Shown one piece after another: positions 1 through 10,562 of a stretch of DNA of 64,000 nt (the first letter of the stretch is position 1; the number at the start of each line of letters is the position of its first letter). The notes under the pieces are model-generated. The model searched no databases and was not told the DNA's origin. It saw only the letters and a program-made list of their open reading frames with translations. The translations under genes were made by a program, and so were the position numbers. Location: NCBI GenBank assembly GCA_013286365.1, contig JABDFY010000007.1:147-64146 (forward strand). Reading direction: 5' to 3'. The stretch is from Alphaproteobacteria bacterium. GTDB lineage: Bacteria > Pseudomonadota > Alphaproteobacteria > UBA9219.

Positions 1-2
1 CC

Positions 3-401
3 CAAACAACAGGCGGGAAAATCCGGCAGAGCGGAATTGCCGAAGCATGGTGGTCGGATTCGGCCCCGGAAGTTTCTCTGCTGCACAGGAAAAGAATGGC
101 AAGATTAGTTGCTGAGAAAAAAGATATCCAAGTTCGCGCCATTTTACGGGAAGGCGATTATAATTTCCCCTGTACTGATTATGCCGACTATAGATGGTAC
201 CCGAGGGAAGCTCCTCCACCAGTGCCGCACTACATTTTTGGCGATTCAGTTGCCATTTTTGCTTTTGAATCCGACCCATCCCCCAAGATTGTTTTGATTA
301 CATCGCCGGTTATAGCTACTGCCTACAGTTTACAATTTGACCAAACGTGGGAAGCGGCAACTATTCCGCCGCAACTTAGGACAAGAGTAAACTACAAATA
401 A
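3..401 (+). CDS. C-terminal part of a probable transcriptional-regulator-like protein (cut by window edge)
   Basis: The frame is open from the left edge to the TAA at 399-401, giving about 132 residues of what must be a longer protein. An ATG lies at 96, but the codons before it read as ordinary protein (two adjacent Trp, then Ser-Asp), so it is probably not the start. The C-terminal half, around IFGDSVAIFAF and VIATAYSLQFDQTW, resembles the effector region found after a helix-turn-helix in TrmB-like or phospholipase-D-like regulators. In these, a 'gd-vai' strand is followed by an 'iA-tyr..F..lW' helix. That comparison is from memory and is an inference; no DNA-binding part is inside the window. 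It converges with corC, ending 17 bp from its stop codon. Confidence 0.55.
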   Translation, partial: QTTGGKIRQSGIAEAWWSDSAPEVSLLHRKRMARLVAEKKDIQVRAILREGDYNFPCTDYADYRWYPREAPPPVPHYIFGDSVAIFAFESDPSPKIVLITSPVIATAYSLQFDQTWEAATIPPQLRTRVNYK

Positions 402-418
402 GCTTTTGATAGCGCGGA

Positions 419-1375
419 CTAGCCAACTTTAATTCTGGCCTCTTTCGACGCGGAAGTTGGGGTGGGTTCCGTTCGGCGTAAGCCGCGAACACGTAAACGT
501 TTAATGCGGCTTTGGTCCATTTCAAGGACCTCAAAGTCCATACCACTGGCATTGCGGAAAATCTCACCAATATTCGGTACGCGTCCGGCTAAGTTGGCTA
601 CATAACCACCAAGCGTATCGACTTCTTCTTGTTCAGCTGGATCGAGTGTGACGCCGACGCGATTTTCAAATTCCTCAATCGGTAGACGAGCATCGACAAG
701 GAGTGTACCGTCCGCACGCGCAATAATCGAGGTTGGCAAGGGCGCGTCGTGTTCATCCTCAATTTCACCAACAATTTGCTCAACCACATCTTCAATCGTA
801 ACCAGCCCGTCAATACCGCCAAACTCGTCCACGACCAATCCCATATGTTGACGTGTTTGCCGCATTTGCAGCAGCAACCTTGAGGCTGGCGTTGATGGCG
901 CGACGAAAAGAACAGGGCGCAATAAGTCGGGTATGGTGCGGCTTTGATGATGGGCAAGACAGGCCATAATGTCTTTCATATGAACCATGCCGATGACATC
1001 GTCGAGCGTGCCACGATAAATTGGAATGCGGCTATGTCCATGGGCAGACATCAAATCGACAAGTTCTTTCAGATTGCTGTTAACGTCTGCAGCTACAATA
1101 TCGGCGCGTTGGACCATGCAATCGTCTGCCCGTCGTTCGCGTAAATCGAGAATATTAGAGAGCAGCATACGCTCGGCTGGCGATATACCTGATTCGGACG
1201 GCGCTTCCTCAATAAGCACTTCGACCGCTTCGCGCAGTACTTCTGAAGTTGGTTTAGGGAAAAACCTATGGCGCAACCAAAGCCACAACACCTGCAGCCG
1301 CGTGCGCTGCCCCGTTTTGTGATTTTCAGGAAGCGAAGGCAGGTCTTTTAGAGAACTATAAACCGGATCGTTCAT
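419..1375 (-). CDS. corC: CorC/HlyC-family protein with paired CBS domains
   Basis: 318 residues. After a basic N-terminal region come two CBS domains (about residues 75-200, including GTLDDVIGMVHMKDI and GLVVDEFGGIDGLVTIEDVVEQ) and a C-terminal CorC_HlyC domain (about 215-300, with DGTLLVDARLPIEE and LGGYVANLAGRVP). This is the soluble CorC/TlyC type without the membrane DUF21 domain. Family members are linked to magnesium/cobalt efflux and often mislabelled haemolysins; the biochemical role is uncertain. The ATG follows the ybeY stop codon directly, so it is the last gene of plsC-miaB-ybeY-corC. In many alphaproteobacteria lnt follows; here a convergent unrelated gene ends the cluster. Confidence 0.88.
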   Translation of the reverse strand: MNDPVYSSLKDLPSLPENHKTGQRTRLQVLWLWLRHRFFPKPTSEVLREAVEVLIEEAPSESGISPAERMLLSNILDLRERRADDCMVQRADIVAADVNSNLKELVDLMSAHGHSRIPIYRGTLDDVIGMVHMKDIMACLAHHQSRTIPDLLRPVLFVAPSTPASRLLLQMRQTRQHMGLVVDEFGGIDGLVTIEDVVEQIVGEIEDEHDAPLPTSIIARADGTLLVDARLPIEEFENRVGVTLDPAEQEEVDTLGGYVANLAGRVPNIGEIFRNASGMDFEVLEMDQSRIKRLRVRGLRRTEPTPTSASKEARIKVG

Positions 1376-1948
1376 TTATTTTTTTGCCATGGGGTTTAGC
1401 CGATGGCGCCTATCAACATGCTGTTCATAAGGGTCAGGTAAGCCAAGCTGATGAACCATAACGATTTTTTCCAACTGCTCCATACGTCTAGCTTCTTTGT
1501 TAGAGCCATGATCATAACCGAAAAGGTGTAAAAGGCCATGAACCAAAAGATGGGTAACGTGATTAATCAATATCTTGTGGTTATTTTTGGCTTCATCTAC
1601 TATATATTGATATCCTAAGGCTATGTCGCCAAGCTCAAGGGCGGTTTTCCCTTTACCAATTTTGGTTAATTCGCGCGGGGTGAATTGAGGAAATGATAAA
1701 ACATTCGTCACTTTATCGATGCCACGAAAATCGCGGTTGAGCCGTCGTAATTCTTTGTTAGTCGTCAAAAGGACAGTGACGCTCCCGCGCTTAGGGAGAG
1801 ATTTGGGTAGCTCTGCTAGAACGAGTTTGGCTGCTTTTTCAAGGTGCCACCGCAATCCATGAATGCGACGCCATCGGCTATCATGTACGCAAAAGTTCAG
1901 TATCGCTGGTTTGCGCAAATTAGGCCGCCGCCAATTGGCCTGAGACAC
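1376..1948 (-). CDS. ybeY: Endoribonuclease YbeY (rRNA maturation factor)
   Basis: 190 residues. It carries the family zinc-binding signature [11 protein letters not shown], whose three histidines bind the metal, preceded by LGDIALGY and LSFPQF typical of the fold. YbeY is a single-strand endoribonuclease for 16S rRNA 3'-end maturation and 70S quality control. The longest reading uses GTG at 1948 and overlaps the end of miaB by 29 bp; a TTG just after the miaB stop codon (near 1918) is a possible alternative, and no strong SD decides between them. The basic N-terminus (RRPNLRK) is not conserved in the family. phoH, usually between miaB and ybeY in alphaproteobacteria, is absent. Confidence 0.93.
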   Translation of the reverse strand: MSQANWRRPNLRKPAILNFCVHDSRWRRIHGLRWHLEKAAKLVLAELPKSLPKRGSVTVLLTTNKELRRLNRDFRGIDKVTNVLSFPQFTPRELTKIGKGKTALELGDIALGYQYIVDEAKNNHKILINHVTHLLVHGLLHLFGYDHGSNKEARRMEQLEKIVMVHQLGLPDPYEQHVDRRHRLNPMAKK

Positions 1949-3317
1949 TGTTCAAGCCGACCTTCTCGATTTTTACCGGAAGTTCTTGGCTAATGATACG
2001 CTCAGGTGCCGTGACATGAACGGCTTGCATGTAAGCAGTCCGTCCATGGACCTGGCCTTGGTAACGACCTTTGCGGTCAAAAAGCACAGGCATGATAGTT
2101 CCGATCATTGCGCTGTTGAAGGCATCTTGCTGTTCTTGCATTAAGCTTTGTAATTCTGCCAAGCGCGCATTCTGTATAGTTGCATCAATCTGATCGGGCA
2201 TGGCGGATGCGGGTGTTCCCGGGCGGCGGCTGTATTTGAAGGTATAGGCTTGAGTAAAACCAATATCGCGAACAAGTTTCAGAGTCGCGGCAAAATCATC
2301 GTCCGTCTCGCCGGGAAAACCGACAATAAAATCGGTGGAAAATGCCATATCGGACCTAGCCGAACGCAACCTGTCAATCAGGCGACGATAATCATCGGAA
2401 GTATGTTTTCGGTTCATGGCTTCGAGAATTGTGTCCGATCCACTTTGTACCGGCAAATGCAAAAAGGGCATCAACTGCGGTATAGTACTGTGGGCAGCGA
2501 TTAAGGTATCCTTCATATCGCGTGGGTGTGATGTCGTATAACGCAGCCTTTTTAATTTAGGAATCTCTGCCAAACATTGAAGTAAACGCGCTAAGTCCCA
2601 AGGTTTTCCATCGCAGCCATCGCCATGAAATGCGTTGACGTTTTGTCCCAGCAGAGTGATTTCACGAGCGCCATTTCTTACCAATCTTTCAGCCTCAGCA
2701 ACAATAGCGGCAGCTGGACGCGAATACTCAGTGCCACGGGTATAAGGCACAACACAAAATGTGCAAAATTTATCACATCCTTCTTGCACAGAAAGAAAGG
2801 CACTAACACCTGGCGGCTTATGCTCTTCCGGTAGTTGATCGAATTTAGTTTCGGAAGGGAACTCGGTATTGAGCACAAGGCCGGCACCGCGGGTAACCTG
2901 CGCGATCATTTCCGGCAATTGATGGTAAGTTTGAGGTCCAAACACCATGTCGACAAAAGGCGCTCGGCGCTGAATTTCAGAGCCTTCCGCCTGGGCAACA
3001 CAGCCGGCCACGGCGACCATCATGCGTTCACCGCGCTGTGCCTTGGCTTTCTGAAATGGATGTAACCGTCCTAGTTCTGAAAATAACTTTTCCGTTGCTT
3101 TCTCGCGGATGTGACAAGTGTTGAATATAACAAGGTCTGCAACACTAACATCTTCGGTTGGCATATAACCAAGTGGCGCTATAACATCGGCCATGCGGTT
3201 AGAGTCATAGACATTCATCTGGCAACCCCAAGTCTTGATGAAGACGCGCTTCGCCTTGGGTTTTGCTACGGTCGGCCCATCCGCAGTGTTCAATCGATCG
3301 GGTTCGGTGAGCGACAT
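1920..3317 (-). CDS. miaB: tRNA-2-methylthio-N6-dimethylallyladenosine synthase MiaB
   Basis: 465 residues, normal for the family. Domain order: N-terminal UPF0004 domain with a cluster-binding Cys ([12 protein letters not shown], and further cysteines in [10 protein letters not shown] and [10 protein letters not shown]), a radical-SAM core with CxxxCxxC ([16 protein letters not shown], about 185-200), and a C-terminal TRAM domain. It adds the methylthio group to i6A37 of tRNAs reading UNN codons, using SAM and two iron-sulphur clusters. It starts 9 bp after the plsC stop codon and is probably co-transcribed with plsC, ybeY and corC. Confidence 0.96.
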   Translation of the reverse strand: MSLTEPDRLNTADGPTVAKPKAKRVFIKTWGCQMNVYDSNRMADVIAPLGYMPTEDVSVADLVIFNTCHIREKATEKLFSELGRLHPFQKAKAQRGERMMVAVAGCVAQAEGSEIQRRAPFVDMVFGPQTYHQLPEMIAQVTRGAGLVLNTEFPSETKFDQLPEEHKPPGVSAFLSVQEGCDKFCTFCVVPYTRGTEYSRPAAAIVAEAERLVRNGAREITLLGQNVNAFHGDGCDGKPWDLARLLQCLAEIPKLKRLRYTTSHPRDMKDTLIAAHSTIPQLMPFLHLPVQSGSDTILEAMNRKHTSDDYRRLIDRLRSARSDMAFSTDFIVGFPGETDDDFAATLKLVRDIGFTQAYTFKYSRRPGTPASAMPDQIDATIQNARLAELQSLMQEQQDAFNSAMIGTIMPVLFDRKGRYQGQVHGRTAYMQAVHVTAPERIISQELPVKIEKVGLNSVSGQLAAA

Positions 3318-3326
3318 AAAAATATC

Positions 3327-4202
3327 TTACGCTTTCATTTTGGCTAAATTACTATTTGGCGCAGTCAGAAGAGTTTGTTTCTGAAGTTGCGAGAGGTGCC
3401 GCCCGGTCAAGCATTGTTCAATACCTCGGGCCACTTGCTTTTGGCAATAATCGGCTAAAATCTTGCGATTGGCGAAAGTGTTGGCCTTCACGGGCTGATG
3501 AAAAACGACATCAACAGTAAAGCGGCCAAATTTAAATACATTCCATAAATGTCCTGCAAGTGTCATATCGCCAAACCAGGCGTAATAGGGGCGCAGCGCA
3601 CGTGTAATGGGCAAACCATCCAACTCGGAACAGACGACGGATACCGGTTGCACGGTAATGGGTCCCGAAGGGAGATCATTTTCAACAGTACTGAATAAAC
3701 TACTTTTGAAAGGCAGAACGGTAAGGCCATCGGAAGAGGTGCCTTCGGGAAATAGGATTAAATTCTGCCCGTCAAGGAGGCGTTCCCGCAAGCTATCATT
3801 ATGTTCGCGGACCCGCATGTTGCGCCGCTCAATGAATACCGTATTTTGCAATCTCGCCAAAGTGCCGATCAAGGGCCAGCGCGCTACTTCGGCTTTAGCG
3901 ACAAAGGCGGCAGGTATAAGCGCTCCCAACACAGGAATATCAAGATATGAAGAATGGTTGCAGACGAATAAGACAGGTCTCGTCGTATCCATAGTGCCAA
4001 TAACGCGCAACCGAAGTCCGAGCACCCTCACCAACAAGCGATGAAAGAAATAAGGCATATAGAATTGATCGGCAGGTTTGTAGATGTGGCACAGTACATG
4101 AACCGGGGTAAGAACGATAATAAGCGCGAAAAACCCTGCCAGCCTTAATAAACCAGAGGCATAGGCTCCTACATCAGATCCGAACAGTTGTTTATGTTTC
4201 AT
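3327..4202 (-). CDS. plsC: 1-acyl-sn-glycerol-3-phosphate acyltransferase family protein
   Basis: 291 residues. An N-terminal membrane segment (about 17-40) is followed by the PlsC acyltransferase domain: motif I NHSSYLD (HX4D catalytic pair, about 110), motif II around TVFIERR and motif III FPEGTSSDG (about 175-185). The reaction is transfer of an acyl chain to lysophosphatidate at the inner membrane. Since an OlsB-like gene lies 1.7 kb upstream, an OlsA role (acylating lyso-ornithine lipid) is possible, but its place next to miaB is the usual alphaproteobacterial plsC position. It looks like the first gene of plsC-miaB-ybeY-corC. The SD is weak (AAGAAAG). Confidence 0.85.
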   Translation of the reverse strand: MKHKQLFGSDVGAYASGLLRLAGFFALIIVLTPVHVLCHIYKPADQFYMPYFFHRLLVRVLGLRLRVIGTMDTTRPVLFVCNHSSYLDIPVLGALIPAAFVAKAEVARWPLIGTLARLQNTVFIERRNMRVREHNDSLRERLLDGQNLILFPEGTSSDGLTVLPFKSSLFSTVENDLPSGPITVQPVSVVCSELDGLPITRALRPYYAWFGDMTLAGHLWNVFKFGRFTVDVVFHQPVKANTFANRKILADYCQKQVARGIEQCLTGRHLSQLQKQTLLTAPNSNLAKMKA

Positions 4203-4360
4203 GGGGTACTTTCTTGCATATAATCAGCCGATCGTCACGGCAGCAATCTAGACCCCATGGGAGGCAATAGTTTGCTACATTGATAAAAGATAAATTTTAG
4301 GGACAAGCGGTATACGAGGGGGCCACCCGATCAGGTCGGAAACTCTTTAATCCGGAGCCA

Positions 4361-5779
4361 TTAGGAGGGGCTATGAAAAATGGCAAAACGTCCCTTGCCG
4401 CTGTGCTTTGCGTCATAAAGTGCTGCGTCGGCATCACTCAAAAGATGATCGGCCGTCGTATGCCGTGGTTCAAAGATAACAATGCCTATGCTAATGCCAA
4501 CCTGGATTCTTTGAATGCCACCAACGAGGAATTTTGGCATCAGCTTTAAAATTCGATCGGCAATAATTTTTACATCTTTTGGCGAAGTTACTTCCTCAAG
4601 CAGGATAACAAACTCATCACCACCAAGCCGCGCTACAAGATCGCTAGTACGAACGCATTTTAGTAAGTTTTGTGCAGTTAACCTCAGCAGCTCGTCACCT
4701 TCTCTATGGCTAAGGCGGTCGTTCACTTGTTTAAAATTGTCGAGATCAGAGTAGAGGACGGCAAAGGTAGGCCCGCTACGGCGCTTGGCTAAAGCCATAC
4801 GGCTGTTTAGTCGATCCATAAAAAGCGCGCGGTTAGCTACGCCGGTTAAATAATCATGCGAAGCATTATGAGCGAGCGCTTCTTCGACTTTCCGCCTCTC
4901 TTGATCGGTATGAAACAGAAAATAAGCATTCCATAAAATTAGAGACGTGAATATTACGATATCAGCAATCGCCATGAGGGCGATACCAACCTCGGATTTA
5001 TATAGACCGGCGTGCTCGCCTTGAAGGCGGACCCACCCCATAGCAATGGGAATAATGACAGCTGCTGGTAATAACGTGCGCGTTACGCGGCCTGCTGGCC
5101 CGTAATCGGTAACGATGCGCATAATACCGTAAGAGGGAGCCGTAAAAAGTACCCCTACGGCGAGAAGCATAAAAGAGGCTGCCGTGTAAACCGACATGAC
5201 AATGGCTGGGCCAATTCCATAAAACCATTGCACTTCATAAGTGTGGCCTATGAAAGCGAAGAGAGAAATTAAAATTACACTGAGTGAGAGTGTTTGTGCC
5301 GATAAAATATATTCGGGTCTTGATTTAGTGATTAGATAGCTCGCTATCCCAGTTAGAATGAAGCTAAGGGCCGTGTTGGGTGCCATATAGGTTGGTTTTG
5401 ATAACTTCGATGTGTCTTCACCTGGGGTCGTGAGTGTATCGATGATTGATTGCCAACCAAAAGCGAGTTGATTGAATTTAATCAATGCAAGAACAACGAC
5501 CGATATCACTAAAATGAGGGATACTGCGTGCGCTATACGGCTTTTCTTGAGCGTTTCCGCGATGATCATATGAACGGAAATCGCAAGAATTCCAATGGCT
5601 GTCGTTGAGTCCATGCCGGCGAATTGAACGTCGGATTTTGTAACCTCATTGACGTTAAGCAGCCATCCAGCGATAACCGATAGAGTAACAATAATCGGCA
5701 CCATAAAGGCGACAAATTTAATCCGGTCATCCCATGGGTAACGCGACGATTCTAGTTTGTAGACAACGGCATTTGTCAT
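4361..5779 (-). CDS. Membrane-bound diguanylate cyclase (GGDEF)
   Basis: 472 residues. The N-terminal ~290 residues are hydrophobic, with about eight or nine membrane segments forming an integral sensor that I cannot assign to a named family. The C-terminal ~170 residues are a GGDEF domain with an intact RLGGDEFVILLEE active site and an RTSD product-inhibition site (RxxD five residues upstream). It should therefore make cyclic di-GMP from two GTP and be feedback-inhibited. No EAL domain is present. The gene stands alone, with about 150 bp on either side and no clear operon partner. The signal sensed is unknown. Confidence 0.9.
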   Translation of the reverse strand: MTNAVVYKLESSRYPWDDRIKFVAFMVPIIVTLSVIAGWLLNVNEVTKSDVQFAGMDSTTAIGILAISVHMIIAETLKKSRIAHAVSLILVISVVVLALIKFNQLAFGWQSIIDTLTTPGEDTSKLSKPTYMAPNTALSFILTGIASYLITKSRPEYILSAQTLSLSVILISLFAFIGHTYEVQWFYGIGPAIVMSVYTAASFMLLAVGVLFTAPSYGIMRIVTDYGPAGRVTRTLLPAAVIIPIAMGWVRLQGEHAGLYKSEVGIALMAIADIVIFTSLILWNAYFLFHTDQERRKVEEALAHNASHDYLTGVANRALFMDRLNSRMALAKRRSGPTFAVLYSDLDNFKQVNDRLSHREGDELLRLTAQNLLKCVRTSDLVARLGGDEFVILLEEVTSPKDVKIIADRILKLMPKFLVGGIQRIQVGISIGIVIFEPRHTTADHLLSDADAALYDAKHSGKGRFAIFHSPS

Positions 5780-5930
5780 GAGGGTGTAATCTCGAGGAAC
5801 ACGTGTCTAAGAAAAAATGACGTTGTCAGTTCGGGAGAGGTGAGCGACCGGATTTCGATAATATAGAGTCCGGCGTATTTTTATAGTCATATTATCACAT
5901 CCAAATCATGAATAAGGCGATGGGTGTGAG

Positions 5931-6803
5931 TTAATCATTTATGGGTAAAATGATGTCCTGCTTATTGCTGCGTTGGTAATGTTTACGGTAACGGCTGGTA
6001 ATAAGGTCGGTTTTGACGATAATACAGACATCAGTGGTGTTGAACTGGGTGTCGATCACTGCGCCATCGCCAACAAACCCACCAACGCGGATATACCCTT
6101 TGATAAGTGGCGGCAAGCTGTTGCCACCACTTCGCGGGTCCATCTTCATGCTGTTAAAAACGGCATTTGGATCGAAAGCCTCGCGTGGTAAAAGGCGCAT
6201 ATCGACATAGCGTTCAGGCAGAGCTTTGGGGCACATACCGGGGGGCGCGAGATGGTGGTAATACAGATAAGAAAGTGGCAAGGCGAGGGCCTGAGGATCT
6301 GTGCCTGGCAAGCTCGCACAACCAAACATAATTGAGATATCATAACGAAAGACATAGGCCGTCAATCCGCGCCATAAAATCTGCATAACGGGTCCGGTGC
6401 GATATTCTGCGTCGATACAGGAGCGGCCAAGCTCAAGAATTTCACCAGGATACTGGATCAGGGGTGAGACATCATACTCGCCGCTCGAATAGAAACGTCC
6501 GTATTTTTCTGCAGCCGTACGACGGATCAGTCGATAAGTACCGATAATCGGGGACGAGCCCTTGCGTGCATGATCGAGCACAAGCAAATGGTCGCAGTAA
6601 TCGTCGAGCTGATCAAAGTCACGAAGACGTGCCGACATCGAGGGGGTTGGCCTCGCACCCATCTCTTCATAGAAAACGCGATAACGTAAAGCTTGTGCTG
6701 CATCAACTTCTTTGGCTGTTAAGGCTAAGCGCACCTCAAGCGTACCCGATACCAGCTCACGGGTTATCAGGTCGGTAACGTTATTTAATGTCATTCCAGC
6801 CAT
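5931..6803 (-). CDS. olsB: OlsB-like L-ornithine N-alpha-acyltransferase (GNAT fold)
   Basis: 290 residues. The sequence matches the OlsB/'haemolysin-like' acyltransferase family: ALRYRVFYEEMGA near residue 40, a central IIGTYRLI strand, ELGRSCIDAEYRTG (about 145-160) and a long C-terminal part ending near GYIRVGGFVGDGA. OlsB transfers a 3-hydroxyacyl group from ACP to ornithine, the first step of ornithine lipid synthesis. The ATG has a strong SD (GGAGGA, six bases upstream). It is monocistronic. The partner OlsA is not adjacent; the PlsC-like protein at 3327-4202 is the only candidate in the window. Function comes from family resemblance. Confidence 0.8.
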   Translation of the reverse strand: MAGMTLNNVTDLITRELVSGTLEVRLALTAKEVDAAQALRYRVFYEEMGARPTPSMSARLRDFDQLDDYCDHLLVLDHARKGSSPIIGTYRLIRRTAAEKYGRFYSSGEYDVSPLIQYPGEILELGRSCIDAEYRTGPVMQILWRGLTAYVFRYDISIMFGCASLPGTDPQALALPLSYLYYHHLAPPGMCPKALPERYVDMRLLPREAFDPNAVFNSMKMDPRSGGNSLPPLIKGYIRVGGFVGDGAVIDTQFNTTDVCIIVKTDLITSRYRKHYQRSNKQDIILPIND

Positions 6804-7018
6804 GAGCTCCTCCGTATCGCCGCGACTACACTGCTTAAAATGACTGCGGACTTAGGCTCACTAAAACGCCGAACCCAATCGAGTGGCGCCAACTACAATA
6901 AGGCAGAATCAACGGAGCTCTTTTACCATATTACCTCCGGTTAAAGCCACAAGAAGTGGCATAGAATTAGTTTCACGCCATGGCGCGTGTAACTGGGAAA
7001 GTTATTAAAATCAATACA

Positions 7019-9058
7019 TTAAAGAGTATGCAATAAAGCCTTAACAACAGCGGCGCCCACCAAGCAGATGGCGAGCACACTACTAATGATCGCAGCAGTT
7101 GGCCGGCCGGTATTTTTAACGACGATATCTTGGTTGCTGAGTTTGAGTTCGAGATCGGCGATTTCCCTCAATATATTAATGTAGACAAGGCGTGCTGCCA
7201 TAAAACCTTGTTGGTCGTGCTCGACACGTTTCGGTTCATCAATGAGTTTAATCAATTTTGTTAAATCTCCACGTTCAGTTTCCTCCCGAATTTGTTTATG
7301 AAGTTTTTCGCGCAAAGCTTTACCGAAATAGCGATGAATTGAGGACTCAATCAAAGGTAATAACCATAGAGATACATTTGGCAACCGTTCGGGTCCGTGC
7401 TTGTACTGCATCTCGCTAAACAGCGTAAGCATGGCCAAACCACGACGGATGGAACCTTCTTGCGAAGACATGGCGTCGAATAAACGATCGCTTCGTTTGT
7501 CCCGAACCACTAAAAAAGCCGCAATATGGCGATCCATCGGTTCCCGCGGACGATTTGTTTGTGTTGCCACGCGTTCGAGGGCGGGTAGAAGGTCTTTGGC
7601 CTGCATAACATATTGCGTCCTTAGCATCGGCGAAAGGCACGCAAGGGTAGGGTTGAGTTCATAAGCCACACGCTCAATGCCACTACCAAAGGTTGTTTTT
7701 TCGATATGGACGCGCATGCGCTCCAGCTGTTGTGCTAGCGGCACCATCTCGGTTTTGATCTCACGCTGCATATTGACCCAGAAGGTGACAAGTTGGCTGG
7801 TGATAATTTCGGATAGCACCGATAAATTTCCGCCCGTGACCATGGTTTCGGCAAGCATCCCAGCAACACCTCCTGGCATAACAGCAATACCTCGGTAGCG
7901 AATGGGCCCAGATGGATCAAGCACGATGCATGAGCGGGCGACGAGCTGTTCTTCGAAATTTGCCGTTTTGCCACTTTCCTTAATGCTATTTAACGCATCA
8001 TCGAGGTTACTAGCGCGTTCGTCATCACCCATAGCGCGGCGCAACCACTTATCTACGGCGCCACTTTCTATCAATGGGGCGGCTTCCGATGGCTTATTGG
8101 CAAATGCCGCCGCCAGCGGACACGTTTGCCAATAATCTTTGCCACAAAATGTAAACCCTCGACTTGCGCGTCGGCCTGCATCCGTGCTTTTCGGCGTAAA
8201 TCGACGGCCTTCCAGCCATTGATCTAAATCGGCGGCGCTCCATCGTTGGCGTGTGTCGTCAGTCAATAGACCACGTAATAACTCGATATGAGACGCCGGC
8301 AGTCGATGCGTGCCAACCATGGTATTAAAACTGCCGCGCTCCATTTTCATTTGAATAATCGATTGATCGTCAAGTCCCTGCAATGGGTTCTGACCAAGGA
8401 CTAAGAAAGACAGCATGACACCAAAGGCGTAACAGTCATCTTGGTGCATGCCCGGACCGCGGCCTATTGCTGGGCTCATGGCTCTTTGTAAGGGCTCGAA
8501 CATCGAGGGTTGACCCAAGCCAGCCGGTGACGCCAAACACTCTCCCAATTGCGGTGGCGATACTCCCCCCTCGCGCCAAAAAATATTCGTTGGCCGAATA
8601 CCACCATGTACGATGCCGGTGCGCTGAAGTTCTGATAAAGCGCCCGCCATGGGTGTTACGAAATAGTGATTGATTGCATCTTCACTTAAGGCGGTATGAT
8701 TTTCTTCGAGAGAAGTCATAAAACGTGGCGCCAAGGGTCGTTCGTAGGCGAGCGCGAAATAGCGTGTACCGTCTGGCCAGGCCACAACACCGCTGTCGAC
8801 AAGTCGCAAGACACTGGAATGATCAATCATGCGCATTGCGTTCACAGAATCAGACCGAGCCGGGAGGCCTGTATTGCAAATAATAGCCATCAGATCGCGC
8901 CGTGCATCGCTTTTGAGGCGCGCTGCAAAAGCTGGGCCGCCGATACAGTTAAACTCTGGCAGTGGCGTTGAGGGATAGACATCGACACGCGTACCGAGTG
9001 TAATCGGCACACCGCTGATACTTTGTTTATCGTCAGGAGATTTGTTGGGGATGGCCAT
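7019..9058 (-). CDS. Membrane-anchored protein with a degenerate protein-kinase domain (pseudokinase)
   Basis: 679 residues. Residues about 30-280 have the layout of a Ser/Thr kinase: a C-lobe helix ending in GIVHGGIRPTNIFW, a regulatory spine region and HQDDCYAFGVMLSFLVLG, the usual 'D-ysfG' helix. The catalytic residues are gone: HRD is replaced by HGG (151-153), DFG by LGE (171-173), and neither a glycine-rich loop nor a VAIK lysine is seen. Residues 300-640 are helical and of unknown function, and one membrane segment lies near 654-677. Phosphotransfer is unlikely; a scaffold or sensor role is an inference. It lies 54 bp downstream of purA. Confidence 0.75.
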   Translation of the reverse strand: MAIPNKSPDDKQSISGVPITLGTRVDVYPSTPLPEFNCIGGPAFAARLKSDARRDLMAIICNTGLPARSDSVNAMRMIDHSSVLRLVDSGVVAWPDGTRYFALAYERPLAPRFMTSLEENHTALSEDAINHYFVTPMAGALSELQRTGIVHGGIRPTNIFWREGGVSPPQLGECLASPAGLGQPSMFEPLQRAMSPAIGRGPGMHQDDCYAFGVMLSFLVLGQNPLQGLDDQSIIQMKMERGSFNTMVGTHRLPASHIELLRGLLTDDTRQRWSAADLDQWLEGRRFTPKSTDAGRRASRGFTFCGKDYWQTCPLAAAFANKPSEAAPLIESGAVDKWLRRAMGDDERASNLDDALNSIKESGKTANFEEQLVARSCIVLDPSGPIRYRGIAVMPGGVAGMLAETMVTGGNLSVLSEIITSQLVTFWVNMQREIKTEMVPLAQQLERMRVHIEKTTFGSGIERVAYELNPTLACLSPMLRTQYVMQAKDLLPALERVATQTNRPREPMDRHIAAFLVVRDKRSDRLFDAMSSQEGSIRRGLAMLTLFSEMQYKHGPERLPNVSLWLLPLIESSIHRYFGKALREKLHKQIREETERGDLTKLIKLIDEPKRVEHDQQGFMAARLVYINILREIADLELKLSNQDIVVKNTGRPTAAIISSVLAICLVGAAVVKALLHTL

Positions 9059-9112
9059 GCAGGAACCAGAAACGAATCGCCTTAAAAATGTAGGCGAAAT
9101 CAGGCGTCTGGG

Positions 9113-10405
9113 CTAGTCCGCAAACGGGTCGCGCATCAATATGGTGTCTTCGCGTTCTGGGCTGGTCGAGAGCAGGGTTACGGGCGCCTCAATCATCTCT
9201 TCCAGACGCCGGACATATTTAATAGCCTTGGATGGCAGATCGGCCCATGACCTGGCGCCACGCGTGCTGTCCTGCCAACCGCTACATGTGTCGTAGATCG
9301 GCTCAACCGCCGCTTGTGCAGTTTGACTGGCAGGAAAGTAATTGATCTCTTTGCCGTTCAGTTTATAGGTCCGGCAGATCTTAAGTTCTTTCATGCCGTC
9401 TAAAACATCTAGTTTGGTGAGGGCTATGCCATCTATGCCGCCAACCTTAACTGCCTGACGTACCAAAACGGCATCAAACCATCCGCATCGCCTTTTACGT
9501 CCGGTTACTGTGCCGAACTCGCGTCCACGCTCGCCAAGGCCCGCACCAATTTCAGTTGTGTCTTCGGAAGGGAAGGGTCCGGAGCCGACACGTGTTGTGT
9601 AAGCCTTGCAAATACCAAGGACGCGTCCGACCAATTTAATACCGCAGCCAGAGCCCGTCGATGCCTGTCCGGCGATTGTATTGCTCGATGTCACATAAGG
9701 ATAAGTGCCGTGATCAACATCCAACATAGCGCCCTGCGCGCCTTCAAAAAGCATCAGCTTGCCTTCTTTGCGAGCTTCCTCAAGCCTTTGCCAAACAACA
9801 GCCGCATAGGGAAGGATTTGTGGTGCTATAGCCAACAGATCACGATGCAGTTGCGCAGGGTCAAGTTCAGATGCACCAAAACCACGCAACAAGGCATTGT
9901 GATGGATGAGTGATTGCTCGATCTTAAAGCGTAACAAATCAGGATCGGCTAAATCGCAAATCCGTATGGCGCGGCGGGCAACTTTGTCTTCATAGGCAGG
10001 CCCTATCCCACGCCCTGTGGTGCCGATTTTGCCATCACCACTCGCGGCTTCGCGTGCCCGATCAACAGCTCCATGTACGGGAAGAATAAGCGGGCAGTTT
10101 TCGGCGATAATGAGATTATCGGGTGAGATCTTGACACCTTTTTCACGGATAGCATCAATTTCTTTCAGAAGGGCCCACGGATCGATAACGACGCCGTTGC
10201 CAATGACAGAAAGTTTGCCACTTCGTACGACCCCTGAGGGTAATAGGCTTAGCTTATAAGTAGCACCATCAATGACAAGGGTGTGGCCGGCATTGTGTCC
10301 GCCCTGAAACCGCACCACGACATCGGCGCGTTTTGACAACCAATCGACAATTTTACCTTTGCCTTCGTCACCCCACTGGGCGCCGACCACCGCAACATTT
10401 TTCAT
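9113..10405 (-). CDS. purA: Adenylosuccinate synthetase
   Basis: 430 residues, full length. The N-terminal [16 protein letters not shown] carries the catalytic Asp and P-loop-like segment, with [12 protein letters not shown] following, and [12 protein letters not shown] and [14 protein letters not shown] are the further family signatures. It condenses IMP and aspartate with GTP to adenylosuccinate, the first committed step to AMP. It is separated from the pseudokinase gene by 54 bp, so the two may be co-transcribed. Upstream is a 157-bp gap before the next gene, with no recognisable operator. Confidence 0.97.
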   Translation of the reverse strand: MKNVAVVGAQWGDEGKGKIVDWLSKRADVVVRFQGGHNAGHTLVIDGATYKLSLLPSGVVRSGKLSVIGNGVVIDPWALLKEIDAIREKGVKISPDNLIIAENCPLILPVHGAVDRAREAASGDGKIGTTGRGIGPAYEDKVARRAIRICDLADPDLLRFKIEQSLIHHNALLRGFGASELDPAQLHRDLLAIAPQILPYAAVVWQRLEEARKEGKLMLFEGAQGAMLDVDHGTYPYVTSSNTIAGQASTGSGCGIKLVGRVLGICKAYTTRVGSGPFPSEDTTEIGAGLGERGREFGTVTGRKRRCGWFDAVLVRQAVKVGGIDGIALTKLDVLDGMKELKICRTYKLNGKEINYFPASQTAQAAVEPIYDTCSGWQDSTRGARSWADLPSKAIKYVRRLEEMIEAPVTLLSTSPEREDTILMRDPFAD

Positions 10406-10562
10406 ACTTTTCTGTAATCCTCGCGCCGCTTGCTAGCAATCCAAGCGACGCTGGCGGATTTAGCATTTTAATTCAAGCAATTTTCTGAAAGAAAAACAGA
10501 TCCGAAATGACTTGCCAGTCGTCTCTATTCAACTATGGGCATTTTTAAGCCAAAACGGCGTC

